A stretch of 44,431 nucleotides of DNA from positions 1 through 44,431 of the forward strand of contig JAIMBL010000013.1 of NCBI GenBank assembly GCA_023511615.1, read 5' to 3'. The translations under genes and the position numbers were made by a program. Shown piece by piece: positions 9,188-17,524 of the stretch; position 1 is the first letter of the stretch; the number at the start of each line of letters is the position of its first letter. A model generated the notes under the pieces. It saw only the letters and a list, made by a program, of their open reading frames with translations, was not told the DNA's origin and searched no databases. The DNA is from Leptolyngbyaceae cyanobacterium HOT.MB2.61. GTDB lineage: Bacteria; Cyanobacteriota; Cyanobacteriia; Leptolyngbyales; Leptolyngbyaceae.

Positions 9188-9994
9188 ATGAAACTACTGA
9201 TTAGTAACGATGATGGCGTTTTTGCCCTGGGAATTCGATCGCTGGCGAATCGGTTAGCAGAAGCAGGGCATGAAGTGAGTGTGGTGTGCCCTGATCAGGA
9301 GCGATCGGCCACGGGGCATGGGTTGACTCTGCACCAGCCCATTCGAGCGGAGGTTGTGGAATCCTTGTTTCATCCTGCCGTGAAGGCGTGGGCCTGTTCG
9401 GGTACTCCGGCAGATTGCGTCAAGCTTGCCCTCTGGGCATTGTTAGACAACCCTCCCGATTTGGTGTTGTCGGGCATTAACCACGGTTCTAACCTGGGAA
9501 CGGATGTACTCTACTCTGGAACCGTATCTGCCGCAATGGAAGGCCTGATTGAGGGAATTCCCAGCATTGCCTTCAGTCTGTGCAGTTTCACTTCTCGTGA
9601 ATTTGAGCCAGCAGCTGCCTTTGCAGAATTGCTCGTTGCCAAACTGGCCAAATCTCCTCTACCAGAGTTGTTGTTGCTGAATGTGAATGTACCCGCAGTC
9701 GAACTGGAGGCGATCGCTGGAGTCGCCATTACTCGACAGGGCATTCGTCGCTACGTCGATGTGTTTGAGAAACGGATTGATCCCCGTGGCAAAACTTACT
9801 ACTGGCTCGCGGGTGAACTCCTGGAAGATGTCGATGAGACTTCCGACCTTGCAGAACAAGCTCCTACAGACGTCCAGGCCATTCGCAATAACTACATCAC
9901 CATCACCCCGTTGCAATACAACTTGACCTCCATCACAGGGCTGGCAGCCCTCCACCAACATGCGTTCTCAATTGAAGAGTTTTTGGGGGGATAG
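9188..9994 (+). CDS. surE: 5'/3'-nucleotidase SurE
   Basis: SurE is a metal-dependent phosphatase acting on nucleoside monophosphates, with roles in stationary-phase survival and nucleotide salvage. The N-terminal ISNDDG places the metal-binding Asp8 and Asp9. Other family signatures are the Ser in [10 protein letters not shown] (about residue 40), SGTPADCV and [19 protein letters not shown], with the metal-binding Asn near residue 98. Length (268 aa) is normal. The ATG at 9188 is preceded by GGAG (in agaaggagtcg). It appears to be transcribed alone. Confidence 0.96.
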   Translation: MKLLISNDDGVFALGIRSLANRLAEAGHEVSVVCPDQERSATGHGLTLHQPIRAEVVESLFHPAVKAWACSGTPADCVKLALWALLDNPPDLVLSGINHGSNLGTDVLYSGTVSAAMEGLIEGIPSIAFSLCSFTSREFEPAAAFAELLVAKLAKSPLPELLLLNVNVPAVELEAIAGVAITRQGIRRYVDVFEKRIDPRGKTYYWLAGELLEDVDETSDLAEQAPTDVQAIRNNYITITPLQYNLTSITGLAALHQHAFSIEEFLGG

Positions 9995-10425
9995 GGAAGT
10001 TTATTAGTCGTTCGTTGTTGGTTGTTCGTTGTTAGTCAGGGGTGAGGTGACAGGCGACCGGCGGGAAGAACCCCCATAGCCCGCTGCCCATTGCCTGTCG
10101 CCCGTCATCTTTCGCTAGAAAATTTTGCCTCTGTTCTGTTCTTCTCGTGGATAGGAGGGGTACCTTAATGCAAAGGTATCAATACGATTTTTCAGATACT
10201 TGAAAAAGCGGTACAGTTTGAAATAATTCAGAGGAATACTACCAGTGCTTAGAATCACTAAGCCAAAGCGATCGCGATCACTGACCAGCGCGAAGATTTT
10301 TATAAAGCTGCCATGAGGGGCATTCCAGAGTGTTGTTTGTAATTTGACACTTCATCAGGTCGGAGGTGCTGGATCTGAAACCATGTCAAGCCTGGAAACT
10401 CAATAGAATTCTGCAAGAATCATCC
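9995..10425. other. Intergenic region with simple repeats
   Basis: No gene is seen. Immediately after surE lies a tract of 'gttgttggttgttcgttgtt'-type words (10006-10038) followed by 'ggggtgaggtgaca', the same class of simple repeat seen near 21000, 23180, 26640 and inside the CHAT gene. The part closest to the next gene (10240-10425) is ordinary sequence with an isolated HIP1 octamer (gcgatcgcgatc near 10268). A GTG at 10366 extends the next frame but I prefer 10426. Confidence 0.5.
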
Positions 10426-11343
10426 ATGTCCAACACGGAAAATCAGTTCACAATCACCTTCTGGGGTGTTCGGGGAAGCATTGCCTGTCCGGGGCCGCAG
10501 ACGGTGAAGTACGGCGGGAACACTCCCTGTGTTGAAATGTGCGTGGGGAAAAACCGCCTGATTTTCGATGGGGGAACGGGGATCCGAGTTCTGGGGCAGT
10601 CGCTCTTATCGCAAATGCCAGTTGAAGGGCATATTTTCTTCACCCATTCCCACTGGGACCACATTCAGGGTTTTCCATTTTTTACACCCGCTTTCATCAA
10701 AGGGAATCGATTTCATATTTATGGTGCGATCGCTCCCAACGGTGCCACTGTTGAACAGCGTCTCAATGATCAGATGCTTCACCCCAATTTTCCAGTGCCG
10801 CTGCAAATTATGGGAGCTGATTTGAAGTTTTACGATGTGGAAATTGGAAAACCCATTCAAATTGGCGAAGAAATTTCTGTAGAGAGCGCTTTACTAAATC
10901 ATCCGGGGCAGGCGGTAGGGTACCGGGTCAACTGGCGGGGGTATTCCGCTGCCTATGTCACCGATACGGAACACTTTCCTGACCATCTAGATGAGAACGT
11001 TCTCTATCTTGCCCGTGGTGCAGACGTCTTTATCTACGACGCTACCTATACTGATGAAGAATACTACTCGGAAAAGAACAGCAAGGTTGGTTGGGGCCAT
11101 TCCACCTGGCAGGAAGCGGTCAAAGTAGCCAAAGCAGCTGGGGTCAAACGGCTGTTCATTTTTCACCACGATCCATTGCACAGTGATGAATTTCTGGATC
11201 AGGTGGAAGAACAGGTTGCAAAGGCATTTCCCAATGGTTTTATGGCGAAGGAAGGACTTTCGATTCAAATTGCCTCTACCTTCCCTGTTTCAGAATCTGC
11301 GTCTTTGGAAGCAACTTCTTCAGAGGTCAGGGTTTCTGTTTAG
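10426..11343 (+). CDS. Metallo-beta-lactamase-fold metal-dependent hydrolase
   Basis: This is a cytoplasmic MBL-fold hydrolase (305 aa), probably binding two metals. The signature HxHxDH occurs as THSHWDHIQG (His74, His76, Asp78, His79). Further ligands are likely in LLNHPG (His), YVTDTEHF (Asp) and LFIFHHDPLH (His). The opening FTITFWGVRGSIACPGP and GGNTPCVE are typical of the 'phosphoribosyl 1,2-cyclic phosphate phosphodiesterase-like' branch. The natural substrate is not identifiable. Start: the open frame begins at a GTG at 10366, but the ATG at 10426 (MSNTENQ) fits the conserved core better. A hairpin-rich repeat follows 110 bases downstream. Confidence 0.85.
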   Translation: MSNTENQFTITFWGVRGSIACPGPQTVKYGGNTPCVEMCVGKNRLIFDGGTGIRVLGQSLLSQMPVEGHIFFTHSHWDHIQGFPFFTPAFIKGNRFHIYGAIAPNGATVEQRLNDQMLHPNFPVPLQIMGADLKFYDVEIGKPIQIGEEISVESALLNHPGQAVGYRVNWRGYSAAYVTDTEHFPDHLDENVLYLARGADVFIYDATYTDEEYYSEKNSKVGWGHSTWQEAVKVAKAAGVKRLFIFHHDPLHSDEFLDQVEEQVAKAFPNGFMAKEGLSIQIASTFPVSESASLEATSSEVRVSV

Positions 11344-11450
11344 GAGGTTTCTGAGAAAGAAGCTAACTCTACAGCAGTACCTTTTGGGGATACAGTGGTA
11401 GCCATCAAGGTTGCGGCCTGGCTTCACAATGATTTCACAATCCAGAGTCT

Positions 11451-11563
11451 ATAGCTGTCACCAGGTTGCTTAGGACACTGGGTTTAAGGGGGGTTGGGGG
11501 CTTCGCCCCCAGCCAAGGGGTTCCACCCCTGCACCCCGTCCTAAGCCTGGTGGCTATAGCTAT
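11451..11563 (+). repeat. Long-hairpin dispersed element, family C, copy 1
   Basis: This element of about 113 bp has inverted ends: TATAGC...CACCAGG...CTTAGGAC on the left and GTCCTAAG-CCTGGTG-GCTATA on the right. Inside is a perfect GGGGGCTTCGCCCCC stem-loop (around 11496-11510). It would fold as one long hairpin after the MBL gene and could act as a transcription stop. Related copies are at 17296 and 22014. Confidence 0.7.
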
Positions 11564-11593
11564 AAAATCCAAAATCCAAAATGGTATAACATC

Positions 11594-12091
11594 TTAGGCG
11601 ACATTGGCTCGCACGCCACACTGGGCAGCGTAGGCGATCGCGAGCCCATCGGCACTATCATCAGGTGAAGGCGGTTTGGATAAGCCAAAGATCAGCATAA
11701 CTGCTTGCCTGATCTCAGTTTTACTGGCTCCATACTGGGCTACGGCAGCCTTGACCTGGGATTGATGGACGAAAATGAGATCCCTTAGTCCCCAGTCACC
11801 CAGGGCTAACTCGATCACTCCCAATGCCCGTAAAACTCTGCCCGCGTTAGTATTCTCGCGTCCAAAGAAAGGCATCTCTAGGGCAGCAATGTTGGGCTTG
11901 AATATCTCGCACAAATCCTGAATGTCCGAGCGAATTTGGGTCAGGCGATTGTACATGGGGGCATCGGCTGGAGTGGTAATGACTCCATAATCGAGGGCCT
12001 GTTTGCCGCGAATGACCCCAAAACCGATCGCCGCAATGGCAGGGTCAATTCCCAAAATAATTTGGTCCTCTAAGTCGTGGAAGGCATTCAT
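11594..12091 (-). CDS. ruvC: Holliday junction endodeoxyribonuclease RuvC
   Basis: RuvC resolves Holliday junctions with RuvAB during recombination repair. The RNase H-like active site is complete: Asp16 in LGIDP, Glu72 in AALEMPFF, and Asp145 and Asp148 in PDDSADGLAIAYA. At 165 aa it is normal length. An oddity is GIDPA in place of the usual GIDPG after the first Asp. The start at 12091 lies just downstream of a 9-bp inverted repeat in the leader (12097-12137), which may affect translation. It is not beside ruvA or ruvB. Confidence 0.93.
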   Translation of the reverse strand: MNAFHDLEDQIILGIDPAIAAIGFGVIRGKQALDYGVITTPADAPMYNRLTQIRSDIQDLCEIFKPNIAALEMPFFGRENTNAGRVLRALGVIELALGDWGLRDLIFVHQSQVKAAVAQYGASKTEIRQAVMLIFGLSKPPSPDDSADGLAIAYAAQCGVRANVA

Positions 12092-12096
12092 GCAGC

Positions 12097-12137
12097 GTTA
12101 GCGAGACAGATTGCTACAAACAGATAGCCTCGCTAAC
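12097..12137 (-). promoter_or_regulatory. Inverted repeat in the ruvC leader
   Basis: GTTAGCGAG (12097-12105) and CTCGCTAAC (12129-12137) are perfectly complementary over nine bases with a 23-base loop. On the ruvC strand the stem would end five bases before the ATG, where a ribosome would bind. It could be a translational control hairpin or a binding site for a dimeric regulator; the sequence does not decide between these. Confidence 0.4.
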
Positions 12138-12216
12138 AAAAACGAGGCAATCCAACCATTTGTATAGAGCGATTGTACTATCAATCACCAAAAGAATACT
12201 TTTATTTAATCTCTCC

Positions 12217-12236
12217 AAAACCTCCGAGATTTGCGT
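12217..12236. repeat. Mini-palindrome 'aaacctccgaggttt' variant
   Basis: This 20-bp word (AAAACCTCCGAGATTTGCGT) recurs nearly exactly at 15533-15552 (perfect 6-bp stem around CCG) and 15693-15712, with a weaker form near 21091. It sits between the SRPBCC gene and ruvC. Confidence 0.55.
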
Positions 12237-12338
12237 GAGCCCTGTATCGCAGAGACGTTTTATAGAGTTTTCCTGCAAGCCCAAACAGCATTTCTGGAAC
12301 ACTACACTTTGTTTCTCGTGCCAGGGGACATCTAAGGG

Positions 12339-12905
12339 TTACTGGCAGAGAAGCTGGCGCATATTACGCAGATTAGAAGGCAGATCTAACTGAATGGCCT
12401 GCTGAATGAACAAAGAAGGAACTGGAATGGTCGGAGTTGCCTGAACCGAGTAAGTCAGCAAAGTACCCTCCCGGCACTCTTGCAGGTGCAAGTCCGCATA
12501 AAAGTCATTGAAACTACCTGATTCTAGATAAAACTGAATTCGCTGCTGAAGGGTTTCAACAACCTTGAGGCGGATTTCGACTTGAGCGGTAAAGAGAAAA
12601 AAGCTCTTGCTGGCAATCTGGTAGAGGCGTTTTGTGATCCGGCGTGCTTTACTGTCCCCCTGGTGCAACACCTGGCTATGAGTTAGGGCCGGGAAATAGC
12701 GAACCCATTGGGAATAATCTGTGATCTTTTGCCAGACATTTTCCTGTTGAATGGGCAGATGCATGCGGGCGGTAACGGCGGCACCCCAATCGGTGTGCGA
12801 TCGCGTCGTCAATAATATTTCTCCATTTAGCAGGGCAGACAGACGATCCTCTTGAAGCGATGGGAAAGAGGGAGCGTAAGCAAAGGTTTGTAGAGAGACA
12901 GTCAT
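12339..12905 (-). CDS. SRPBCC (START-like) family protein
   Basis: This 188-aa protein matches the cyanobacterial SRPBCC or 'polyketide cyclase/dehydrase' family, a helix-grip fold that holds a hydrophobic ligand. Visible family features are GEILLTTRSHTDWGAAVTAR near the N-terminus, then VWQKITDYSQWVRYFPALTHSQV and the C-terminal helix VPSLFIQQAIQLDLPSNLRN. The ligand is unknown and no catalytic residues can be claimed. The open frame continues up to 13001, but the ATG at 12905 (MTVSLQTFAYAP) gives the start expected for the family. It is followed downstream by ruvC on the same strand, with 247 bases between. Confidence 0.75.
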   Translation of the reverse strand: MTVSLQTFAYAPSFPSLQEDRLSALLNGEILLTTRSHTDWGAAVTARMHLPIQQENVWQKITDYSQWVRYFPALTHSQVLHQGDSKARRITKRLYQIASKSFFLFTAQVEIRLKVVETLQQRIQFYLESGSFNDFYADLHLQECREGTLLTYSVQATPTIPVPSLFIQQAIQLDLPSNLRNMRQLLCQ

Positions 12906-13341
12906 CAGGTGAAGAACTCCCAATTGTAGGGTTAAGCTGAAGCGAATCAAATTTGGCTTTTGGACAGGGGCAACCTCATTACAAGTCACCCTGCTATACA
13001 AGACCTTACCCTCACCTCGTTAAAAAGTGTTACAGACTACGATGAAGATTTGGAGAACTTTTTTGAAAGCAAGACTGTATAAGAAGATCTAATGCGTGGG
13101 CCGATTACCTCATTGACTTGTGAAGACAAAATATGAAGACACAATAATAGAACTCCAAACCTGCAACTTCTGACCCGAGCTAGAACTTTTGAGTTCCTGC
13201 TCACAGAAATCCTGGCGCTGTGACAGATTAGCTCAAAAATCACAGGTTTGATGTTTCTCAAAGTCCTTTGATGACCCGGCATGTCACAATAGGAGCGATA
13301 ATTTAAGCTCTATTCGTACCAGGCTGAGGGAGATAGAACTT
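12906..13341. other. Divergent intergenic region
   Basis: This region divides the leftward SRPBCC gene from the rightward small membrane protein genes, so it should contain two promoters. I see no repeat family and no convincing gene; a leftward 81-codon frame (13037-13282) has no conserved features and poor composition. A purine-rich stretch (gagggagatag) precedes the next GTG start. Confidence 0.5.
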
Positions 13342-13539
13342 GTGGGTGAAACTCCTAACCTAGTGATTTCAATCGTCCTGTACATTATTGGCATCATGTT
13401 GGTGCTGACAGCGGTGCTGATTTTGCTCAAGGGCCTGGGGGTGCTAACGACTCTGCCAGACTATGCCATTTGGGCGCTGGTCCTGCTTTCCATTGGGATG
13501 GGCATTCTGGGGGGCATTCACAGTAGTCGCCGGAAGTAA
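13342..13539 (+). CDS. Small two-helix membrane protein (paralogue 1)
   Basis: This 65-aa protein is predicted to have two transmembrane helices (about residues 8-30 and 40-60) with a basic C-terminal tail (SSRRK). It starts at a GTG at 13342 behind a GGGAGA. The motif G-[LI]-GVLT-x(2)-P-x(3)-[IL]-W-x-L-[VI]-LLSI is shared with the next gene, so the two are tandem paralogues. Function unknown; small hydrophobic proteins of this type are easily missed in annotation. Confidence 0.65.
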   Translation: MGETPNLVISIVLYIIGIMLVLTAVLILLKGLGVLTTLPDYAIWALVLLSIGMGILGGIHSSRRK

Positions 13540-13543
13540 TGGC

Positions 13544-13714
13544 ATGATCAGGACACTGAAGCCCAGTACAAAGGCATTTTTATTCACCGTACTGATGACA
13601 GGGCTCGTCTGGTTTTTGCGTGGAATCGGAGTTTTGACCTTTATTCCTGGCTGGGTTCTGTGGGTATTGATTTTGCTTAGCATCGCAACGGCGGTTCTGA
13701 GTGTGGTGCGGTAG
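13544..13714 (+). CDS. Small two-helix membrane protein (paralogue 2)
   Basis: This 56-aa hydrophobic protein starts at the ATG at 13544, five bases after the previous stop. It shares GIGVLT, a Pro, a Trp and VLILLSI at matching spacing with the protein immediately upstream. Two transmembrane helices are likely. The open frame extends further upstream, but that part overlaps the preceding gene and is not hydrophobic in the same way, so I use 13544. The folK start lies nine bases after its stop, suggesting one transcript for the three genes. Function unknown. Confidence 0.6.
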   Translation: MIRTLKPSTKAFLFTVLMTGLVWFLRGIGVLTFIPGWVLWVLILLSIATAVLSVVR

Positions 13715-13722
13715 GTCTGGGG

Positions 13723-14265
13723 ATGAATTCGGTACAGACTGGTGTGATGCAAGCATTACCTGAATCTACTCCATCGACTTCGGTGGCGATCGCTCTCGGT
13801 AGCAATCTGGGACACTCTCTGACCATTCTTGAATCTGCTCTTAAAAACCTGAACCAGACTCCTGGCATTAGATTGGAGGCGAGATCGCGCTGGTATCAGA
13901 CAAAACCCGTTGGTCCACCACAACCAGACTATCTCAACGGCTGTGCCCTGCTGAAAGTTGCCCTGACGCCTGAAGCCCTTTTACACACTCTCCTACAAAT
14001 AGAAGCTCAATTTGGACGAGTGCGGCGAGAACGCAACGGGCCTCGCACCCTTGACCTGGATTTGTTACTGTTCGATGATTTAGTGTTGGACAGTCCCAAT
14101 CTCCAAATTCCCCACCCGCGAATGACGGCAAGGGCTTTTGTGCTGGTGCCTCTGGCAGAGATTGCACCTGACTGGATAGAGCCTGTTTCAGGAAAGGCGA
14201 TCGCAGAGCTGGTTCAAACGGTAGACTGTTCAGGAGTTAAGGAATTAGTAGATGGTGCTGAATAG
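13723..14265 (+). CDS. folK: 2-amino-4-hydroxy-6-hydroxymethyldihydropteridine pyrophosphokinase
   Basis: HPPK transfers pyrophosphate from ATP to 6-hydroxymethyl-7,8-dihydropterin in folate synthesis. Family signatures are AIALGSNLG near the start, RSRWYQTKPVGPPQPDYLN, FGRVRRERNGPRTLDLDLLL (the HPPK signature with the metal-binding Asp pair) and IPHPRMTARAFVLVPLAEIAP. At 180 aa it is a single-domain enzyme, not fused to folB or folP. The ATG at 13723 is used; the ATG eight codons later is an alternative. It follows two small membrane protein genes with very short spacing and precedes a NUDIX gene by 75 bases. Confidence 0.94.
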   Translation: MNSVQTGVMQALPESTPSTSVAIALGSNLGHSLTILESALKNLNQTPGIRLEARSRWYQTKPVGPPQPDYLNGCALLKVALTPEALLHTLLQIEAQFGRVRRERNGPRTLDLDLLLFDDLVLDSPNLQIPHPRMTARAFVLVPLAEIAPDWIEPVSGKAIAELVQTVDCSGVKELVDGAE

Positions 14266-14340
14266 CAGTATGAATGGAAAATTGTAATTCACACCAATTC
14301 CTGATTCAGGCTCAAATCAGCAACGCCAAAACGTGAGAAT

Positions 14341-14892
14341 ATGCCATACGGTGGAGAACCGCCTCAACTGCTCAAACAACGTTTCACTTACCAGGGACGC
14401 AAGTTTTCCTTTGAAGCAACCCGTCTGCGGCTACCCAACCGCACAGAAGGAGAGTGGGAATGCGTTCGTCATCCCGGCGGGGCGCTGGCAGTTCCTGTCA
14501 CACCAGAGGGGAAATTGGTACTCGTGCGACAGTACCGGTTTACAGTGCAGGGGCGTTTACTGGAGTTTCCAGCGGGCACGGTAGAGCTGACTGAGAGTCC
14601 AGAGGAGACGATCCAACGAGAGATTGAAGAGGAAACTGGCTACCGCGCAAATCGGTGGCAAAAACTGGGTGAATTTTTTGTTGCCCCTGGTTACTCCGAT
14701 GAAATCATTTACGCCTTCCTGGCCCAGGATCTTGAGCTGCTGGAGAGTCCGCCTGAGCAAGATAGCGATGAAGACCTCGAACCAGTGCTGATGACCGCAA
14801 AAGAAATTGAGAAGGCAATTTACGCAGGCGATCTGGCAGATGCCAAATCAATTTGTGCTTTTTTGTTAGCACGGCCTTATTTAGAAAGGTGA
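14341..14892 (+). CDS. NUDIX hydrolase, ADP-ribose pyrophosphatase-like
   Basis: This 183-aa hydrolase cleaves a nucleoside diphosphate linked to another group, most likely ADP-ribose. The NUDIX box is intact at residues 79-101 (GTVELTES...REIEEETGY). The upstream VPVTPEGKLVLVRQYRF and RLLEFPAGT are typical of the ADP-ribose pyrophosphatase (NudF-like) branch. The gene is co-directional with folK and the cyclophilin, and start spacing suggests a loose cluster. Exact substrate is inferred from the branch, not seen. Confidence 0.88.
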   Translation: MPYGGEPPQLLKQRFTYQGRKFSFEATRLRLPNRTEGEWECVRHPGGALAVPVTPEGKLVLVRQYRFTVQGRLLEFPAGTVELTESPEETIQREIEEETGYRANRWQKLGEFFVAPGYSDEIIYAFLAQDLELLESPPEQDSDEDLEPVLMTAKEIEKAIYAGDLADAKSICAFLLARPYLER

Positions 14893-14961
14893 TATCCAGA
14901 TCCCAGTTCAATGATTGCAATTTAATCTGCTATATCCGTTTTAGCAACCAAAGGAGAAAAT

Positions 14962-15402
14962 ATGACCCGCGCCATTATGGAAACCAACAAAGGAACGATT
15001 CATCTGGAACTGTTTGACCAGGACGCGCCCAACACCGTTAAAAACTTTGTCAATTTATCCAAAGAAGGCTTCTATGACGGTCTTGCATTCCACCGGGTAA
15101 TTTCGGATTTTATGATTCAGGGTGGCTGCCCCAACACTCGCGAGGGAGCCAAAGGAATGCCTGGAACAGGCGGTCCTGGCTACACGATTAAATGCGAAAT
15201 TAACCGCAACAAGCATCTTGCAGGTTCACTTTCAATGGCTCACCGGGGGCGAGACACGGGTGGTAGCCAGTTCTTTATCTGCCATTCGCCTCAACCGCAT
15301 TTAGATGGCGTTCATACAGTCTTTGGTCAGACCCAGGACATGGACGTGGTGAATTCGATCCGCCAGGGCGATCGAATTCTTTCTGTGAAAATTGAAGAAT
15401 AA
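14962..15402 (+). CDS. Peptidyl-prolyl cis-trans isomerase, cyclophilin type
   Basis: This 146-aa cyclophilin catalyses proline isomerisation in protein folding. No signal peptide is present, so it should be cytoplasmic. Signatures are [15 protein letters not shown] (the cyclophilin signature with the catalytic Arg), [19 protein letters not shown] and [10 protein letters not shown]. It starts at an ATG at 14962 with a strong AAGGAG ribosome site (around 14950-14955). Confidence 0.93.
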   Translation: MTRAIMETNKGTIHLELFDQDAPNTVKNFVNLSKEGFYDGLAFHRVISDFMIQGGCPNTREGAKGMPGTGGPGYTIKCEINRNKHLAGSLSMAHRGRDTGGSQFFICHSPQPHLDGVHTVFGQTQDMDVVNSIRQGDRILSVKIEE

Positions 15403-15732
15403 CCATCGAGGAGTAGATGGGTAAGGGGGGATGGGATGGAGAGTTTTGAGTTTTAAGTTTTGAGTTCTGACCTTACACCTCACACCTTTCCCCTCTGATT
15501 GCCTGCCGCCTGTCACCCGTTGCCTCTTTGCTAAAACCTCCGAGGTTTGAGTGCCGATGTGAGTCATGAGATGCAGCTTTACAGCGAGTTTCAAATGCAT
15601 CAACCACACTTCAGCCCCTAGCCCCTAGCCCCTTAAAGCCAGCTTCTAGCCCCTCAAAGTCTGGCTAACTCAACTGAAAACCCCTGTAATTTAAAACCTC
15701 CGGGGTTTGCGTAGGTTTTCCTGACAGCTAAT
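15403..15732. other. Repeat-rich intergenic region
   Basis: The region between the converging cyclophilin and NADH dehydrogenase genes holds no gene. It contains the composite repeat B copy (15418-15590), a tandem 'tagcccc' tract (15613-15655) and two copies of the AAACCTCCGAGGTTT-type mini-palindrome (15533-15552 and 15693-15712). Confidence 0.6.
15418..15590 (-). repeat. Composite repeat family B, copy 1
   Basis: Read on the minus strand this matches 21057-21225 in order: GCTGCATCTCATGACT, then ACATCGG, then AAACCTC, then a 'ggcggcaggcaa' block, then 'gaggtg', then a run of 'actcaaa' heptamers. The two copies are inverted relative to each other and ~5.5 kb apart. The match is interrupted by small gaps, so it is an old or recombining mosaic. 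Confidence 0.6.
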
Positions 15733-17091
15733 TCATACCTCGCACCTGCCACTCGCGATGGGTGTTTGATAATTGCCACGGGCATCCTGTTCTATCTGGA
15801 GGAGAGAGCCTTCTCCGGTAATCAAACGGGCACCCCGGTTACGGGTGAAGTAGTTCCAGCCCCACTGGAGCAGCACGATCAATTTATTGTCAAACTCAAT
15901 CAGGTAGTAGATGTGGACAAAGACCCAGGCAAGCCAGGCGATCGCTCCTGTCAGCTTGACAAACCCCAGATCAACCACTGCGGAATTTTGCCCAATCACT
16001 GCCAGGCTACCCGCATCTTTGTAAGTGAAGGGAGGTAACGTCTCACCCTTGAGGCGTTTTTTAATCAGCCTGGCGATGTATTCTCCTTCCTGGACAGCTA
16101 CAGGAGCCACACCGGGCAAGGGCTTATCACCCTGGTGGGCAAAGTGAGCCAGATCGCCGATCACAAAAATATTGGGATAACCGGGAATACTTAGGTCTGG
16201 TTCGACAATAACTCGCCCAACCCGATCCAGGCTAACCCCTGTACGCTCTGCTAAAACTTTACCCATCACGGATGCCTTGACACCTGCTGCCCAGAGAGTG
16301 GTTCTGGCAGCAAGTTGTTCAATCTGGCCATTCCGTTTGTAGGTGACAACACTATCAGAAATATCGGTGACCATTGATTGGGTTTGAACCGTCACCCCCA
16401 GACGGTTGAGAGAGGTTTCCGCTTCGGCAGAAAGCTCCGGTGGGTAAGGGGGTAGAATGCGATCCAGACCTTCCAACAGAAGAATGCAGGTCTCTGAAGT
16501 ATCGATGCTGCGAAAGTCGCTTTTGAGGGTGTTGAAGGCAAGTTCGGCGATCGCTCCAGCCAGCTCTACCCCCGTTGGGCCACCTCCCACAATTACAAAG
16601 GTCAGCCAGGCCCGCCGTTTTTCAGGATCCGTTTCTTTTTCTGCCGCCTCAAAGGCCATAAAGATCCGACGACGCATCTCTAGCGCATCTTCGATAGTCT
16701 TCAAACCCGGTGCGGTGGTTTTCCACTGGTCATTACCAAAGTAGTGGTGGCTTACGCCAGTGGCAATTACCAACGAGTCATAGGGGATTTCTTTATCCCG
16801 CAGAATCACCTTTTTCGACTGTGGGTCGAGGTCGATTACCTCATCCATCAAGACCCGAATATTTTTGTAACGGCTGAGAATCCCTCGCAATGGGGAAGAA
16901 ATATCTGCTGGCGATAGGGTTCCTGTCGCTACTTGGTAAAGGAGAGGCTGAAACAGATGGAAGTTTCGCTTGTCAATCAGTGTTACCTCTACCGGAGCCC
17001 GTCCTAATGCTTTAGTAGCATATAATCCGCCAAAGCCCCCTCCCACAATTACAACCTGGTGGGGCGATTGCGTTCCACTTCTATCTACCAT
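15733..17091 (-). CDS. ndh: Type II NADH dehydrogenase (NDH-2)
   Basis: This flavoprotein oxidises NAD(P)H and reduces quinone without pumping protons, at the membrane surface. The FAD Rossmann motif is VVIVGGGFGG (about residues 13-22), followed by LIDKRNFHLFQPLLYQVATG, a strong NDH-2 feature. The NADH Rossmann motif is VIVGGGPTGVELAG (about 167-179). The FAD-binding VIGDLA and VAPVAVQEGEYIA follow. The C-terminal part has a hydrophobic anchor (GAIAWLAWVFVHIYYLIEF) and ends with a conserved LQWGWNYFTRNRGARLI. Length is 452 aa. It starts at ATG 17091. Which of the cyanobacterial Ndb groups it belongs to cannot be settled here. Confidence 0.93.
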   Translation of the reverse strand: MVDRSGTQSPHQVVIVGGGFGGLYATKALGRAPVEVTLIDKRNFHLFQPLLYQVATGTLSPADISSPLRGILSRYKNIRVLMDEVIDLDPQSKKVILRDKEIPYDSLVIATGVSHHYFGNDQWKTTAPGLKTIEDALEMRRRIFMAFEAAEKETDPEKRRAWLTFVIVGGGPTGVELAGAIAELAFNTLKSDFRSIDTSETCILLLEGLDRILPPYPPELSAEAETSLNRLGVTVQTQSMVTDISDSVVTYKRNGQIEQLAARTTLWAAGVKASVMGKVLAERTGVSLDRVGRVIVEPDLSIPGYPNIFVIGDLAHFAHQGDKPLPGVAPVAVQEGEYIARLIKKRLKGETLPPFTYKDAGSLAVIGQNSAVVDLGFVKLTGAIAWLAWVFVHIYYLIEFDNKLIVLLQWGWNYFTRNRGARLITGEGSLLQIEQDARGNYQTPIASGRCEV

Positions 17092-17524
17092 GCCCCCCCT
17101 TTAGTAGGTATTCCTGTATTCTAGACATTGCAATCAGTGTCTTTCTTCCTTCTAATGGCAGCTCCTAACCCCGACTTCTGACTGGCTGACCTGGAAAACA
17201 GAAGTCTGAAGCCAGGAGCCAGAATTCAAAATTTTCTTTTCTCGTGACTTCTGACCTTGCCCCCTTTTGCCTACATGATACTGTACACGTTCACTGCTAT
17301 GGTTCTACGCAGGTGCCTTAGGACATTGGAATTAGAGAGGGAGTGGGGACTTTGCCCCCAGCCAAAGATTCCACCTCTATAACCTGTCCTAACTACAAGG
17401 ACTATCGCTATACCAGTTTTTTATTGGTCATAGTCAGCCAGCCATTGTCCGAAGTTTTTCGAAAGGGTTTAACTCCTGTTGATAAAAGCCTAGAGGGTGT
17501 TTATTGATCCCCGCGTAGCAAGTG
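17092..17524. other. Intergenic region upstream of ndh
   Basis: No gene is seen. It contains an inverted repeat GACTTCTG (17173-17180) with CAGAAGTC (17199-17206) inside the ndh leader side, and copy 2 of hairpin family C (17296-17413). The remainder, up to the end of the diguanylate cyclase gene, is unremarkable. Confidence 0.5.
17296..17413 (+). repeat. Long-hairpin dispersed element, family C, copy 2
   Basis: Left end CTATGGTTCTACGCAGGTG then CTTAGGACATTGGAATTAGA; right end GTCCTAACTACAAGGACTAT then CGCTATA. The centre has GGGGACTTTGCCCCCAGCC. It matches the minus-strand reading of 22014-22129 almost throughout, including the block ACATTGGAATTAGAGAGGGA. Confidence 0.7.

Noticed and set aside
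13037-13282. Leftward 81-codon frame between the SRPBCC gene and the small membrane proteins
   Set aside because: Composition and lack of any motif suggest a chance frame; it has no start context.
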